Source: Oceanobacillus zhaokaii (GTDB lineage: Bacteria; Bacillota; Bacilli; Bacillales; Amphibacillaceae). From it: a stretch of 64,000 nucleotides of DNA. The stretch spans positions 1,807,001 through 1,871,000 of the forward strand of contig NZ_CP024848.1 in assembly GCF_003352005.1 (NCBI RefSeq), written 5' to 3'. Made by a program: the position numbers and the translations under genes. Of this stretch, positions 28,158-36,800 are shown piece after piece; position 1 is the first letter of the stretch; every line of letters begins with the position of its first letter. A model generated the notes under the pieces. It ran no database searches. It saw only the letters and a list, made by a program, of their open reading frames with translations, and was not told the origin of the DNA.

Positions 28158-28177
28158 GATTTAGGGAGGAAACCATT

Positions 28178-28648
28178 ATGGAGAATGATATTACAAAAGG
28201 CGGGAAGGTAATTGTATTTCAATTACAAGATGAAGAATATGCATTATCTGTTGAACAAGTAGGCGCGATTGAGAAGATGCAAACAATTACAAGGGTTCCA
28301 CACTCTTCTAAGTTTGTTAAAGGCGTAATTAACCTTCGTGGTGTTGTTACCCCAATCATAGATTTGAGATTACGTTTCGGTATGGAGGAAACTGCAGTTA
28401 GTGAATCAACACGTATCATTATTGTCACGCTGCCTGATATGGAGGTAGGTTTAATTGTTGATGCTGCAAATGATATTATTGATATTCCTGCAGAAATGAT
28501 CGAACAACCACCGGCTGCTATAGGTTCGATTGATATTGACTATATCGAAGGTGTGACTAAACACAACGATCGACTAATTGTACTGCTCAATTTACAAAAA
28601 GTATTAAAAATGGAAGCAAACGAATCTTTAATATTCATGGAAGATTAA
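28178..28648 (+). CDS. cheW: Chemotaxis coupling protein CheW
   Basis: Adaptor linking methyl-accepting receptors to CheA. The 156 residues form a single CheW domain with VIVFQLQDEEYALSVEQVGAI, the conserved KGVINLRGVVTPIIDLRLRFG and GLIVDAANDIIDI motifs. AGGGAGG precedes ATG. In B. subtilis cheA would be directly upstream; here cheB is. Confidence 0.96.
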   Translation: MENDITKGGKVIVFQLQDEEYALSVEQVGAIEKMQTITRVPHSSKFVKGVINLRGVVTPIIDLRLRFGMEETAVSESTRIIIVTLPDMEVGLIVDAANDIIDIPAEMIEQPPAAIGSIDIDYIEGVTKHNDRLIVLLNLQKVLKMEANESLIFMED

Positions 28649-28652
28649 GCCG

Positions 28653-29288
28653 ATGGAATATTTGAAATTGACAAGTACTCAAAAGGACCTTTTACGGGAA
28701 ATAGGAAATATCGGCTCTGGAAATGCTGCAACATCGATGGCAAAGCTCACAAATAGAAAGATAAACATGCAAGTTCCTTCAGTAAATATTCTTGATTTTG
28801 ATCAGATGATGGAAATGATTGGTGGGGCTGAAGAATTAATTGTTGCGCTACTCTTTGAAATAAACGGAGAAGTACCGGGAACCGTATATTTTATTTTAAA
28901 AGTTGAAGAAGCGGAAATGTTAGTTAGAAATCTTACTGATAATCAGGATTTTTCATTTACGGATAATTGCTCGGTAGATGAAATGACGATATCTGTGCTG
29001 CAAGAAATTGGAAATATAGTAACTGGCTCATATCTAACCGCTTTATCGGATTTCACGAATATCAATATGCAACCATCTGTCCCACATCTAAGTATCGATA
29101 TGGCTGGTGCAGTATTAACAATGGGAATTATTGAGCTCTCTCAAGTTTCTGATTGTGCCATTATTATTGATACGAAGATTCAGAGTATTGATCTTAAAGA
29201 TGGCATCCATGGACATTTCTTTTTTGTACCATTTCCTGAGGCACTGCCTAAATTATTTAAGGCGTTAGGAATAAGTGAACATTTATGA
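28653..29288 (+). CDS. cheC: CheY-P phosphatase CheC
   Basis: Dephosphorylates CheY-P and binds CheD. The 211 residues carry two phosphatase motifs with the E...N pair: LLREIGNIGSGNAATSMAKL and VLQEIGNIVTGSYLTALSDF. It starts four bases after cheW and overlaps cheD by four bases (ATGA), supporting coupled expression with its partner. Confidence 0.96.
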   Translation: MEYLKLTSTQKDLLREIGNIGSGNAATSMAKLTNRKINMQVPSVNILDFDQMMEMIGGAEELIVALLFEINGEVPGTVYFILKVEEAEMLVRNLTDNQDFSFTDNCSVDEMTISVLQEIGNIVTGSYLTALSDFTNINMQPSVPHLSIDMAGAVLTMGIIELSQVSDCAIIIDTKIQSIDLKDGIHGHFFFVPFPEALPKLFKALGISEHL

Positions 29289-29785
29289 TAAATTCAAATC
29301 AAACAGTGATAAAAGTCGGTATTGCAGATTTGAAGTTTGTAAAAGCACCAGATACTATCCGTACATTGGGTCTCGGCTCTTGCGTTGGTGTCGTCGTTTA
29401 TGATGAATTGAAGAAAATAGCTGGATTAGCTCATGTACTGCTGCCTGATTCGTCGCACACAAAGCAGACGAATTTGAATGCATTTAAATACGCTGATACT
29501 GCAATTCCTTTCCTAGTAGATGAGTTAGTTAAAAGTGGTGCAAGCAAACTCCGGTTAAAGGCAAAAATTGCTGGAGGAGCACAAATGTTCCAGTTTATGT
29601 CGAATTCTGATACGATGCGAATTGGGGCTCGAAATGTTGATGCTGTAAAAGATATGCTAAAGAAATTTGAAATTCCAATCGTATCTTCCGATGTGGGCGG
29701 TAATTCCGGCAGAACGATTGAATTTAATCCAATAACAAGTGATTTAAAAATCCGTAAAGTGCGAAGTGATGAATTTATTATTTAA
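29285..29785 (+). CDS. cheD: Chemoreceptor glutamine deamidase CheD
   Basis: Deamidates receptor glutamines and exchanges between receptors and CheC. The 166 residues contain the catalytic Cys in LGSCVGVVVYD and the His in GLAHVLLPDS, plus the Thr-containing region in the middle. It overlaps cheC. After it a 169-base spacer precedes sigD. Confidence 0.96.
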   Translation: MINSNQTVIKVGIADLKFVKAPDTIRTLGLGSCVGVVVYDELKKIAGLAHVLLPDSSHTKQTNLNAFKYADTAIPFLVDELVKSGASKLRLKAKIAGGAQMFQFMSNSDTMRIGARNVDAVKDMLKKFEIPIVSSDVGGNSGRTIEFNPITSDLKIRKVRSDEFII

Positions 29786-29800
29786 GCTCGGTTTTACGGT

Positions 29801-29827
29801 TATTTGCTAATGTACAGGTGCTGATAT
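29801..29827 (+). promoter_or_regulatory. Possible sigma-D-type promoter before sigD
   Basis: GCTGATAT at 29820-29827 matches the sigma-D -10 GCCGATAT in seven of eight positions. Fifteen bases upstream TATT (29801-29804) is a poor match to TAAA. This would allow autoregulation of sigD, but the -35 weakness keeps it tentative. Confidence 0.3.
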
Positions 29828-29954
29828 AAAAACAATTTTGTTCGTTTTTGCGAATATTTCTTATACGCAAGCAACGGACTAGTGAAAAATTGTCGTATAT
29901 AACTTCATAATTAGTTGCATGTTTATTCTAAGGGCGAAAGGGGAGCAAATTAAT

Positions 29955-30734
29955 ATGACAACTAATGATACTCCTATCGAACAAGAGCATTGGAATAATT
30001 GGATAAAGTATCGCAGTAATGATGCTGCAAATGAACTAATCATTGATTATATGTATTTGGTTAATTTTCATGTGGAAAGGATCTCGAGTACTCTACCGAA
30101 AAGTGTGCACAAAGATGATATAAAAAGTCATGGGCTGCTGGGACTGTATGATGCATTAAAAAAGTTTGACTATAGTAGAGATTTAAAATTTGATACATAT
30201 GCTTCTTTCCGTATAAAGGGAGCGATTCTGGACGGATTGAGAAAGCTGGATTGGCTTCCCAGATCACTGAGAGAAAAGACGAAGTTGGTAGAGCAAGTTT
30301 CAATTGAACTTGAACAAGCATTAAAAAGGCAGCCAAGCTCCTCTGAAATTGCCGAAAAAATGGGCATTACCAGTCAAGAGGTCGAATCGATAGTAAGTGA
30401 TTCCCTATATGCAAATGTACTCTCCATCGAGGAAAAGCCTAAAAATGGTACAGAAGGTTTAAAAGAGGGAATTGGTTATTCAATCCCAGATGATGAAGCA
30501 ATTTTGCCGGAGAAGCAGTTGCTTCAGGGTGAATTAAAAGATGAACTAGTGGCAGGTATTAAAGATTTAAATAAGAACGAGCAAATGGTTGTAAGCTTAT
30601 TCTATTATGATGAATTAACATTTACAGAAATTGGTCAGATTTTAGGATTAACTACCTCCAGAATATCCCAAATTCACAAAAAAGCTATTTTCAAATTGAA
30701 AAATACGTTATCCAGGGTTCAAAAATTTAAGTAA
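29955..30734 (+). CDS. sigD: RNA polymerase sigma factor SigD (sigma-28, FliA type)
   Basis: Sigma factor for late flagellar, chemotaxis and autolysin genes. With ATG 29955 (after AAGGGGAG) the protein has 259 residues. Region 2 contains KSHGLLGLYDALKKFDYSRDLKFDTYASFRIKGAILDGLR, and region 4 has NEQMVVSLFYYDELTFTEIGQILGLTTSRISQIHKKA. The upstream in-frame ATG at 29919 has no site. Its position at the operon end is conserved in Bacilli. Confidence 0.96.
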   Translation: MTTNDTPIEQEHWNNWIKYRSNDAANELIIDYMYLVNFHVERISSTLPKSVHKDDIKSHGLLGLYDALKKFDYSRDLKFDTYASFRIKGAILDGLRKLDWLPRSLREKTKLVEQVSIELEQALKRQPSSSEIAEKMGITSQEVESIVSDSLYANVLSIEEKPKNGTEGLKEGIGYSIPDDEAILPEKQLLQGELKDELVAGIKDLNKNEQMVVSLFYYDELTFTEIGQILGLTTSRISQIHKKAIFKLKNTLSRVQKFK

Positions 30735-30825
30735 AAACGAATTGTCATCGCTTCGTTATATTTCATTCGCAATTGGCAATAACCTATCTGTTGAGATAAG
30801 CGGCTTGCTAGACAGGAGGAAAATC

Positions 30826-31284
30826 ATGCAGTCATTATTACTTATTATTAGCTTTTTAATACATATAGTTGCATTATATGCAATCTATCGGCTCTCTCAA
30901 CAAATACAATCATTTAAGAGAGCAGATACTGCTGAAATGGCGGAAATATTTGAGACCTATTTGCAGGAAATAAAGGAAGAGAATAATCGATTACAAGATA
31001 GACTAAGTTCAAATACACCCCCACATAAAGATCCTGAGAAGTCCCAAGCTGAATCAGATGACAAAGAATATCCATATACCCAGAAGGAAACAGTGGAAAA
31101 GAATGGTGTACCGTTAATAGATGCGAAGGTTGATGATTTAGTCGAAACATCTTCAGAAGCAAGTATATTACAGTTGCACCATCAAGGAATGACGATTACA
31201 GAAATAGCACAACAACTAGACCGGGGAAAAACAGAAGTAGAATTATTTATTAAGATGCATAAAAAAAATAAGAATAATGCTTGA
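30826..31284 (+). CDS. swrB: Swarming/motility protein SwrB
   Basis: Membrane protein that activates flagellar export assembly in B. subtilis. The 152 residues have one N-terminal TM segment (QSLLLIISFLIHIVALYAIY), a charged coiled region and a C-terminal helix-turn-helix-like unit ILQLHHQGMTITEIAQQLDRGKTEVELFI. AGGAGGA lies before ATG 30826, which rejects the longer frame from 30742. It closes the fla/che operon. Confidence 0.85.
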   Translation: MQSLLLIISFLIHIVALYAIYRLSQQIQSFKRADTAEMAEIFETYLQEIKEENNRLQDRLSSNTPPHKDPEKSQAESDDKEYPYTQKETVEKNGVPLIDAKVDDLVETSSEASILQLHHQGMTITEIAQQLDRGKTEVELFIKMHKKNKNNA

Positions 31285-31309
31285 TTATACGGTATCATTA
31301 TGTTATAGT
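31281..31309 (+). promoter_or_regulatory. Sigma-A promoter of rpsB
   Basis: -35 TTGATT at 31281-31286, a 17-base spacer and -10 TATAGT at 31304-31309. The -35 overlaps the swrB stop codon. It makes an mRNA with a leader of about 150 bases before rpsB. Confidence 0.65.
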
Positions 31310-31349
31310 AACTTTTGGTGTAAATACTATGTTCAAAATCATTGAATAG

Positions 31350-31450
31350 GTAAATAAAACACACGTCTGGTAATTTATGTGAAGGGTGCCATTGATCTCA
31401 TTGGTCTTTACATGAAGATGATCTGGACGGAGGGAAATACAAAAACCAAA
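31350..31450 (+). promoter_or_regulatory. Structured rpsB leader (possible S2 autoregulatory RNA)
   Basis: Within the leader, TTATGTGAAG (from 31375) pairs with CTTTACATGA (from 31405) and encloses GTGCCATTGATCTCATTGGT, which can fold further. GTCTGG and CTGGAC flank it. The arrangement resembles rpsB leaders that mediate feedback by protein S2 in Bacilli. Boundaries are approximate. Confidence 0.5.
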
Positions 31451-31465
31451 TAGGAGGAATTTATT

Positions 31466-32218
31466 ATGGCAGCAATTTCTATGAAGCAACTTTTAGAAGC
31501 TGGTGTACATTTCGGACATCAGACTCGCCGATGGAATCCAAAGATGAAAAAATACATCTTCACGGAACGTAACGGAATTTATATCATTGACCTACAAAAA
31601 ACAGTTAAGAAGGTTGATGAGGCGTACAACTTTGTAAAGGAAATCGCATCAAATGGTGGTACAATCCTTTTCGTTGGTACGAAAAAACAAGCACAAGACT
31701 CAGTTAGAGACGAAGCAATTCGTTCTGGTATGTACTTTGTTAACCAACGTTGGTTAGGTGGTACACTTACAAACTTCCAAACAATCCGTAAACGTATCAA
31801 TCGTCTAAAAGATATTGAGCGTATGGAAGAAGATGGAACATTTGAAGTTTTACCTAAAAAAGAAGTTGTTAATTTATTAAAAGAAAAAGATCGTTTAGTT
31901 AAATTCTTAGGTGGAATTAAAGAAATGACAAAGCTACCAGATGCTTTGTTCATCGTTGACCCACGTAAAGAACGTATCGCGATCGCTGAAGCTCATAAAT
32001 TAAACATTCCGATTATCGGGATTGTAGATACAAACTGTGATCCAGATGAGATCGATTATGTAATTCCAGCAAATGATGATGCTATTCGTGCGGTTAAACT
32101 TTTGACTTCTAAAATGGCAGATGCTATTTTAGAAGTGAAACAGGAAGAAGAAGTTGAAGAAGTTCCTGTAGAAGAAGCTGTTTCTGAAGAAGCTCCAGAA
32201 GAATCAGAACAAGCGTAA
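31466..32218 (+). CDS. rpsB: 30S ribosomal protein S2
   Basis: Small-subunit ribosomal protein. The 250 residues begin [20 protein letters not shown] and include the family signature [19 protein letters not shown] and [20 protein letters not shown]. The C-terminal tail is rich in glutamate. AGGAGGA precedes ATG. It is followed by a structured spacer and tsf. Confidence 0.98.
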   Translation: MAAISMKQLLEAGVHFGHQTRRWNPKMKKYIFTERNGIYIIDLQKTVKKVDEAYNFVKEIASNGGTILFVGTKKQAQDSVRDEAIRSGMYFVNQRWLGGTLTNFQTIRKRINRLKDIERMEEDGTFEVLPKKEVVNLLKEKDRLVKFLGGIKEMTKLPDALFIVDPRKERIAIAEAHKLNIPIIGIVDTNCDPDEIDYVIPANDDAIRAVKLLTSKMADAILEVKQEEEVEEVPVEEAVSEEAPEESEQA

Positions 32219-32232
32219 TTCTAGTTTAATAA

Positions 32233-32366
32233 ACGAAGACCTAACGAAACCTTTTAGGTGATAAGTAATAGCCTTCGTTGCACTAATATAGAAAGGAATC
32301 TTGCATTCCTTTCTACCAAAAAGGTTAGGGTGATAAGAGGAGAGGAACCTTTTATCACCTTTTTTT
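32233..32366 (+). promoter_or_regulatory. Structured rpsB-tsf spacer with terminator-like end
   Basis: Three structures are visible. ACGAAG/ACCTAA (32233-32244) pair with TTAGGT (32254-32259) and CTTCGT (32273-32278). A perfect 9-bp hairpin follows, GAAAGGAAT with ATTCCTTTC (32291-32313). Then GGTGATAA (about 32329) pairs with TTATCACC (about 32352), followed by a T-run, forming a terminator. An earlier GGTGATAAG at 32257 could pair with the same TTATCACC, so alternative folds are possible. Confidence 0.65.
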
Positions 32367-32419
32367 AAGAGTTTATTTTAAGAAGACAAGCCAGATAAAT
32401 TTAAAGGAGGACATAAAAC

Positions 32420-33307
32420 ATGAATATTACTGCAAAAATGGTAAAAGAACTACGTGAAAAAACTGGAGCAGGTATGATGGATTGTAAAAAAGCACTTCAA
32501 CAAACAGAAGGTGATATTGACAAAGCAATTGACTACCTTCGTGAAAATGGAATTGCAAAAGCTTCTAAAAAAGCAGACCGTATTGCTGCAGAAGGTGCTG
32601 CATACGTAGAAGTAGACAACAACACAGCAGTTCTTCTTGAAGTAAACTGTGAAACTGACTTTGTAACGAAAAATGACATGTTTAAAGAGTTACTAGCTGA
32701 GTTAGGAAAACACATAGTAAAAGAACAACCTGCAAACGTGGAAGAAGCATTACAACAAAAACTTCATGGTGATGGTGAAACTGTAGAAACCTTCATCAAT
32801 GAAGCAGTAGCTAAAATCGGTGAAAAGATTTCTTTACGCCGTTTCACAGTCTATAACAAAACAGATAATGATGTTTTTGGTGCCTACCTACATATGGGCG
32901 GAAATATCGGAGTTCTATCTGTATTAGAAGGAACAAACGATGAGCAATTAGCAAAAGACATTGCAATGCATGTTGCTGCTGCTAAGCCTAAGTACGTTTC
33001 TCGTGATGCAGTTTCTGAAGAAGAAACAAATCATGAACGCGAAATTTTAAAAGCACAAGCATTAAACGAAGGCAAACCTGAAAACATTGTTGAGAAGATG
33101 GTAGAAGGACGCTTAAATAAATTCTTTGAAGAAATTTGTCTTCTAGACCAAAGCTTCGTTAAAGATCCAGACCAAAAAGTGAAAAAATATGTAGCAGATA
33201 AAGGTGCTACTGTTAAGTCATTTGTACGTTATGAAGTTGGTGAAGGATTAGAAAAACGCGAAGAAAACTTTGCTGAAGAAGTAATGAGCCAAATTAACAA
33301 AAAATAA
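32420..33307 (+). CDS. tsf: Translation elongation factor Ts
   Basis: Nucleotide-exchange factor for EF-Tu. The 295 residues start [26 protein letters not shown], the UBA-like N-terminal domain, followed by [12 protein letters not shown], the EF-Tu contact. AAGGAGG precedes ATG. A terminator-like spacer separates it from rpsB, so relative output of the two may be tuned. Confidence 0.98.
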   Translation: MNITAKMVKELREKTGAGMMDCKKALQQTEGDIDKAIDYLRENGIAKASKKADRIAAEGAAYVEVDNNTAVLLEVNCETDFVTKNDMFKELLAELGKHIVKEQPANVEEALQQKLHGDGETVETFINEAVAKIGEKISLRRFTVYNKTDNDVFGAYLHMGGNIGVLSVLEGTNDEQLAKDIAMHVAAAKPKYVSRDAVSEEETNHEREILKAQALNEGKPENIVEKMVEGRLNKFFEEICLLDQSFVKDPDQKVKKYVADKGATVKSFVRYEVGEGLEKREENFAEEVMSQINKK

Positions 33308-33330
33308 GTAATTTAAATATAGTTAAGGTG

Positions 33331-33377
33331 TGTGTTCAAAAAGAAGGATAAAAGACCGGACTTTTTGAATAACCTCT
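33331..33377 (+). repeat. Short (end-only) copy of the inverted-repeat element
   Basis: GTTCAAAAAG...CTTTTTGAA ends are joined directly through AAGGATAAAAGACCGGA. This equals the left end and right end of the long copies at 16771 and 55871 fused at the shared CCG, without the RNA cargo. The 9-bp TTCAAAAAG/CTTTTTGAA stem can form a hairpin. It lies 23 bases after the tsf stop. Confidence 0.8.
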
Positions 33378-33390
33378 TACATTCTGAAAT

Positions 33391-33416
33391 AGGGAGCAAA
33401 TATTGTTCCCTTTTTC
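33391..33416 (+). terminator. Rho-independent terminator of tsf
   Basis: AGGGAGCAA pairs with TTGTTCCCT (one G-U pair) across a TA loop, followed by TTTTT. It lies after the short repeat and before pyrH. Confidence 0.8.
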
Positions 33417-33490
33417 AACATAACCCCCTAGCAATTATTACAGGGTAATTTAAATTGCGCAGAAAATATCAAGCTTCTATGGAGGTAATT

Positions 33491-34213
33491 ATGACAACAG
33501 CAAAGTACCGTAGAATAGTGCTTAAATTAAGCGGAGAAGCCTTAAGTGGTGATCTGGATTATGGCATTAATCCTAAAACGATTAAATCAATTGCAGAGCA
33601 AGTAAAAGAAGTAGTAGAATTAGGTGTTGAAGTAGCAATCGTAGTTGGTGGAGGAAATATCTGGCGTGGGAAAGTCGGAAGTGAAATGGGAATGGACCGG
33701 GCTTCAGCAGATTATATGGGAATGCTGGCAACGGTAATGAATTCTTTAGCACTACAAGATGGGCTTGAAAATGCCGGGATTGAGACTCGAGTTCAAACAT
33801 CAATTGAAATGCGTCAGGTTGCTGAACCATACATAAGAAGAAGAGCAATCAGACATTTGGAGAAGAAACGCGTTGTCATTTTTGCTGCTGGTACAGGTAA
33901 TCCTTATTTCTCTACAGACACAACTGCAGCATTAAGAGCTGCAGAAATTGAAGCGGAAGTAATCTTAATGGCTAAGAATAATGTCGATGGTGTCTATACA
34001 GCGGATCCTAAATTAAATAAGGATGCGACGAAATATGAAAGTTTATCATATATGGAAATGTTAAATGAAGGACTCGGCGTAATGGATGCAACTGCTTCAT
34101 CACTAAGTATGGATAATGATATCCCATTAATTGTATTTTCTATCACGGAAGAAGGAAATATTAAAAAAGTTGTCGAAGGTGAAACAATCGGGACAACGAT
34201 AAGGGGGAAATAA
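33491..34213 (+). CDS. pyrH: UMP kinase
   Basis: Phosphorylates UMP to UDP in pyrimidine synthesis. The 240 residues contain the amino-acid-kinase motifs [40 protein letters not shown] and [19 protein letters not shown] lies before ATG 33491; the longer frame from 33455 lacks one. It is three bases before frr. Confidence 0.97.
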   Translation: MTTAKYRRIVLKLSGEALSGDLDYGINPKTIKSIAEQVKEVVELGVEVAIVVGGGNIWRGKVGSEMGMDRASADYMGMLATVMNSLALQDGLENAGIETRVQTSIEMRQVAEPYIRRRAIRHLEKKRVVIFAAGTGNPYFSTDTTAALRAAEIEAEVILMAKNNVDGVYTADPKLNKDATKYESLSYMEMLNEGLGVMDATASSLSMDNDIPLIVFSITEEGNIKKVVEGETIGTTIRGK

Positions 34214-34215
34214 AC

Positions 34216-34773
34216 ATGTCAGATGTAGTTATGAACGAAATGAAAGATAAAATGGAACAAACTGTTCAAGCTTTTTCAAAAAGCTTAGCAACTGTAAGAG
34301 CAGGACGTGCAAATCCAAGTCTTTTAGATGGTGTAAACGTAGATTATTATGGTGCTCCTACACCATTAAATCAAATAGCTTCTATTTCGGCTGCTGAAGC
34401 AAGATTATTAGTCATTACACCATATGATAAAACAGCAATTAAAGATATTGAAAAAGCAATTCAAATTGCAGATCTTGGTCTAGCACCATCAAATGATGGT
34501 AATGTTATCCGTATCAGTATTCCAGCACTTACCGAAGAAAGACGTAAAGATTTAGCTAAGGTAGTAGGTAAATATACTGAAGAGTATCGTGTACAAGTAA
34601 GAAATGCTCGCCGTGATGCAAATGATCAGTTGAAAAAGGAAGAGAAAAACGGTGAAATCACCGAGGATGAACTAAGAAGCTCACAAGAAACTGTTCAAAA
34701 AGAAACAGATAATTACATTGCTAAAATTGAACAGTTAGCGAAAGAAAAAGAACAAGAAATTATGGAAGTATAA
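34216..34773 (+). CDS. frr: Ribosome recycling factor
   Basis: Splits the post-termination ribosome with EF-G. The 185 residues begin with [35 protein letters not shown], the standard family start, and include [20 protein letters not shown]. It is translated just after pyrH. Confidence 0.97.
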   Translation: MSDVVMNEMKDKMEQTVQAFSKSLATVRAGRANPSLLDGVNVDYYGAPTPLNQIASISAAEARLLVITPYDKTAIKDIEKAIQIADLGLAPSNDGNVIRISIPALTEERRKDLAKVVGKYTEEYRVQVRNARRDANDQLKKEEKNGEITEDELRSSQETVQKETDNYIAKIEQLAKEKEQEIMEV

Positions 34774-34786
34774 TAAATAAGGCCAT

Positions 34787-34856
34787 CTATTCTTAGGAGA
34801 AGAAGAATTACACCTTTATTTATATAACTTTTAAGTGTAAAATAATATAAGAATAG
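34787..34856 (+). other. Long-range hairpin after frr
   Basis: CTATTCTTA (34787-34795) pairs perfectly with TAAGAATAG (34848-34856) and encloses an inner TTACAC/GTGTAA stem. Its last two bases overlap the following terminator, so the two folds partly compete. Confidence 0.5.
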
Positions 34857-34880
34857 CCCTCTTGTATAAGGGGGCTTTTG
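34855..34880 (+). terminator. Rho-independent terminator of frr
   Basis: AGCCCTC (34855-34861) pairs with GGGGGCT (34870-34876), with a T-run after it. It separates pyrH-frr from uppS. Confidence 0.8.
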
Positions 34881-35040
34881 TATTTTTATCATCTACTCGT
34901 TATAATAATAAGAGTTGAATGTTATAATAAGACAGGATTCATAGTGTATATAAACTTTACGCGTAATATAATTCCTTATTCATTCATAATAATTATGTAA
35001 GAGGAAGACGTATACAATCAACACATTCGGAGGACAAACG

Positions 35041-35802
35041 ATGGCGATGAAAATTCCGTTTTTAAAAAGTAAACAAATAGAGGAACAAGAACAAGAATCT
35101 CCAGAAAATATTCCAAATCACGTCGCAATTATTATGGATGGAAATGGGCGATGGGCCGAAAAACGAGGGTTACCACGTATTGCTGGACATCAAGCTGGTG
35201 TAAAGACAGTGAATAAGATAGTGAAATTTGCTGTGGAAGCAAATATTCAAATTCTGACGCTATATGCTTTCTCGACTGAAAATTGGAACAGACCAAAATC
35301 AGAGATTGATTTTATCTTGAAGTTACCAAAGGAATTTTTACATATTTATCTTCCGGGATTGATTGATAATAATGTAAGAATCAACGTCATTGGAGATATT
35401 TCGTCACTTCCAAAACATACACAAGATGCTGTTCAATATGCAATTGAGAAGACGAAAAAAAATGACGGGTTATTGTTGAATTTTGCACTTAATTATGGAA
35501 GCAGATCAGAAATTATGCGAGCAATCAAACAAATTATGACTGATATTGACGGTTCCAAATTATCGATTGATTCCATTGACGAGAAGGTTTTCTCTGAATA
35601 TCTTTATACGCAAAATTTAACGGATCCAGATTTATTAATTCGTACAAGTGGTGAACAACGCCTTAGTAATTTTTTATTATGGCAGTTAGCGTACACGGAA
35701 TTCTGGTTTACAGATGTTTTATGGCCGGACTTCAATGAAGAAGTTTTTGGACAAGCGTTGGACGAATATCAACATCGAAAAAGACGCTATGGAGGTATTT
35801 AA
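35041..35802 (+). CDS. uppS: Undecaprenyl diphosphate synthase
   Basis: Cis-prenyltransferase making the C55 lipid carrier for cell-wall synthesis. The 253 residues contain HVAIIMDGNGRWAEKRG with the catalytic Asp, GHQAGVKTV, the ALNYGSRSEI motif and DLLIRTSGEQRLSNFLLWQLAYTEFWF. GGAGG precedes ATG. It is followed by cdsA. Confidence 0.97.
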   Translation: MAMKIPFLKSKQIEEQEQESPENIPNHVAIIMDGNGRWAEKRGLPRIAGHQAGVKTVNKIVKFAVEANIQILTLYAFSTENWNRPKSEIDFILKLPKEFLHIYLPGLIDNNVRINVIGDISSLPKHTQDAVQYAIEKTKKNDGLLLNFALNYGSRSEIMRAIKQIMTDIDGSKLSIDSIDEKVFSEYLYTQNLTDPDLLIRTSGEQRLSNFLLWQLAYTEFWFTDVLWPDFNEEVFGQALDEYQHRKRRYGGI

Positions 35803-35817
35803 GGTGAGGACAGATTT

Positions 35818-36609
35818 ATGAAGCAGCGAACAATCACAGCATTATTAGCACTAATCGTATTTGTACCAATTGTAATAATCGGCGGATGGCCATTTAAGAT
35901 ACTAGTTGCAGCTTTGGCGACGGTCAGTTTATTTGAGCTTATTCGGATGAGGAAAAACAGTGGATATTTCATTAGTTATATATTAGCAGTATTATTACTT
36001 TGGGTCATATTATTATACAACCAAACAGGGATTTTATCACTTCTCGTTCTATCTGAGTTGGAAATGATAACGATCATTATTTTGTTATTATTATCCTATA
36101 TTGTACTAGTAAAGAACAAATTTACATTTGATGATGCTGGTTTTATCCTGCTAGCAACTTTTTATGTTGGATTAGGGTTCTATTATTTAATGGAGACAAG
36201 GGATGGTGTTAATGGTCTAAGTAATATATTCTTTGCCTTCTTCATTATTTGGTCAACAGACACTGGGGCTTATCTTTTTGGTCGTGCGTTTGGAAAACGT
36301 AAACTATGGCCAACAATTAGTCCGAATAAAACAGTTGAGGGTGCTATAGGTGGCGTCGTACTTGCTTGCGTAATCGCGATTATTTTCCACCTTATTCATC
36401 CATTCCCGCATTCTTTGCTGATCGTCATTGGAGTCACAATACTTGCCTCTATATTTGGGCAAATTGGTGATCTTGTAGAATCTGCATTAAAACGAAATTA
36501 TGGTGTAAAAGATTCTGGGAAAATACTTCCTGGACATGGTGGAATTTTAGACAGATTTGATAGTTTATTATTTGTATTGCCATTACTACATATCATACAA
36601 TTTTTGTAA
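35818..36609 (+). CDS. cdsA: Phosphatidate cytidylyltransferase
   Basis: Makes CDP-diacylglycerol for phospholipid synthesis. The 263 residues are mostly membrane-spanning (about seven to eight TM segments). The C-terminal family signature SALKRNYGVKDSGKILPGHGGILDRFDSL is complete. It lies 15 bases after uppS. In B. subtilis dxr would follow; here a 191-base non-coding spacer does. Confidence 0.97.
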   Translation: MKQRTITALLALIVFVPIVIIGGWPFKILVAALATVSLFELIRMRKNSGYFISYILAVLLLWVILLYNQTGILSLLVLSELEMITIIILLLLSYIVLVKNKFTFDDAGFILLATFYVGLGFYYLMETRDGVNGLSNIFFAFFIIWSTDTGAYLFGRAFGKRKLWPTISPNKTVEGAIGGVVLACVIAIIFHLIHPFPHSLLIVIGVTILASIFGQIGDLVESALKRNYGVKDSGKILPGHGGILDRFDSLLFVLPLLHIIQFL

Positions 36610-36800
36610 AAGACTCGACCTCAAAGTTGTACTATTTTTCAAAATAAGTTTTAATTTATTTATATCTCAGGACTATATTTAGAATTCTTGGCTGTTGCAA
36701 AGCCTGTTGTGGCAGTCTAAGATGCACTTAAGTAGATAATGATTTTGCGCTTTCTTATCTACTGGGAAAATCCAATACCAATTGAAGGATGGTGCTACTT
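36610..36800. other. cdsA-rseP spacer lacking dxr
   Basis: No coding frame is visible. A perfect 9-bp hairpin, AGTAGATAA (36731-36739) with TTATCTACT (36755-36763), lies about 40 bases before rseP. No recognisable dxr remnant was found. Confidence 0.6.
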
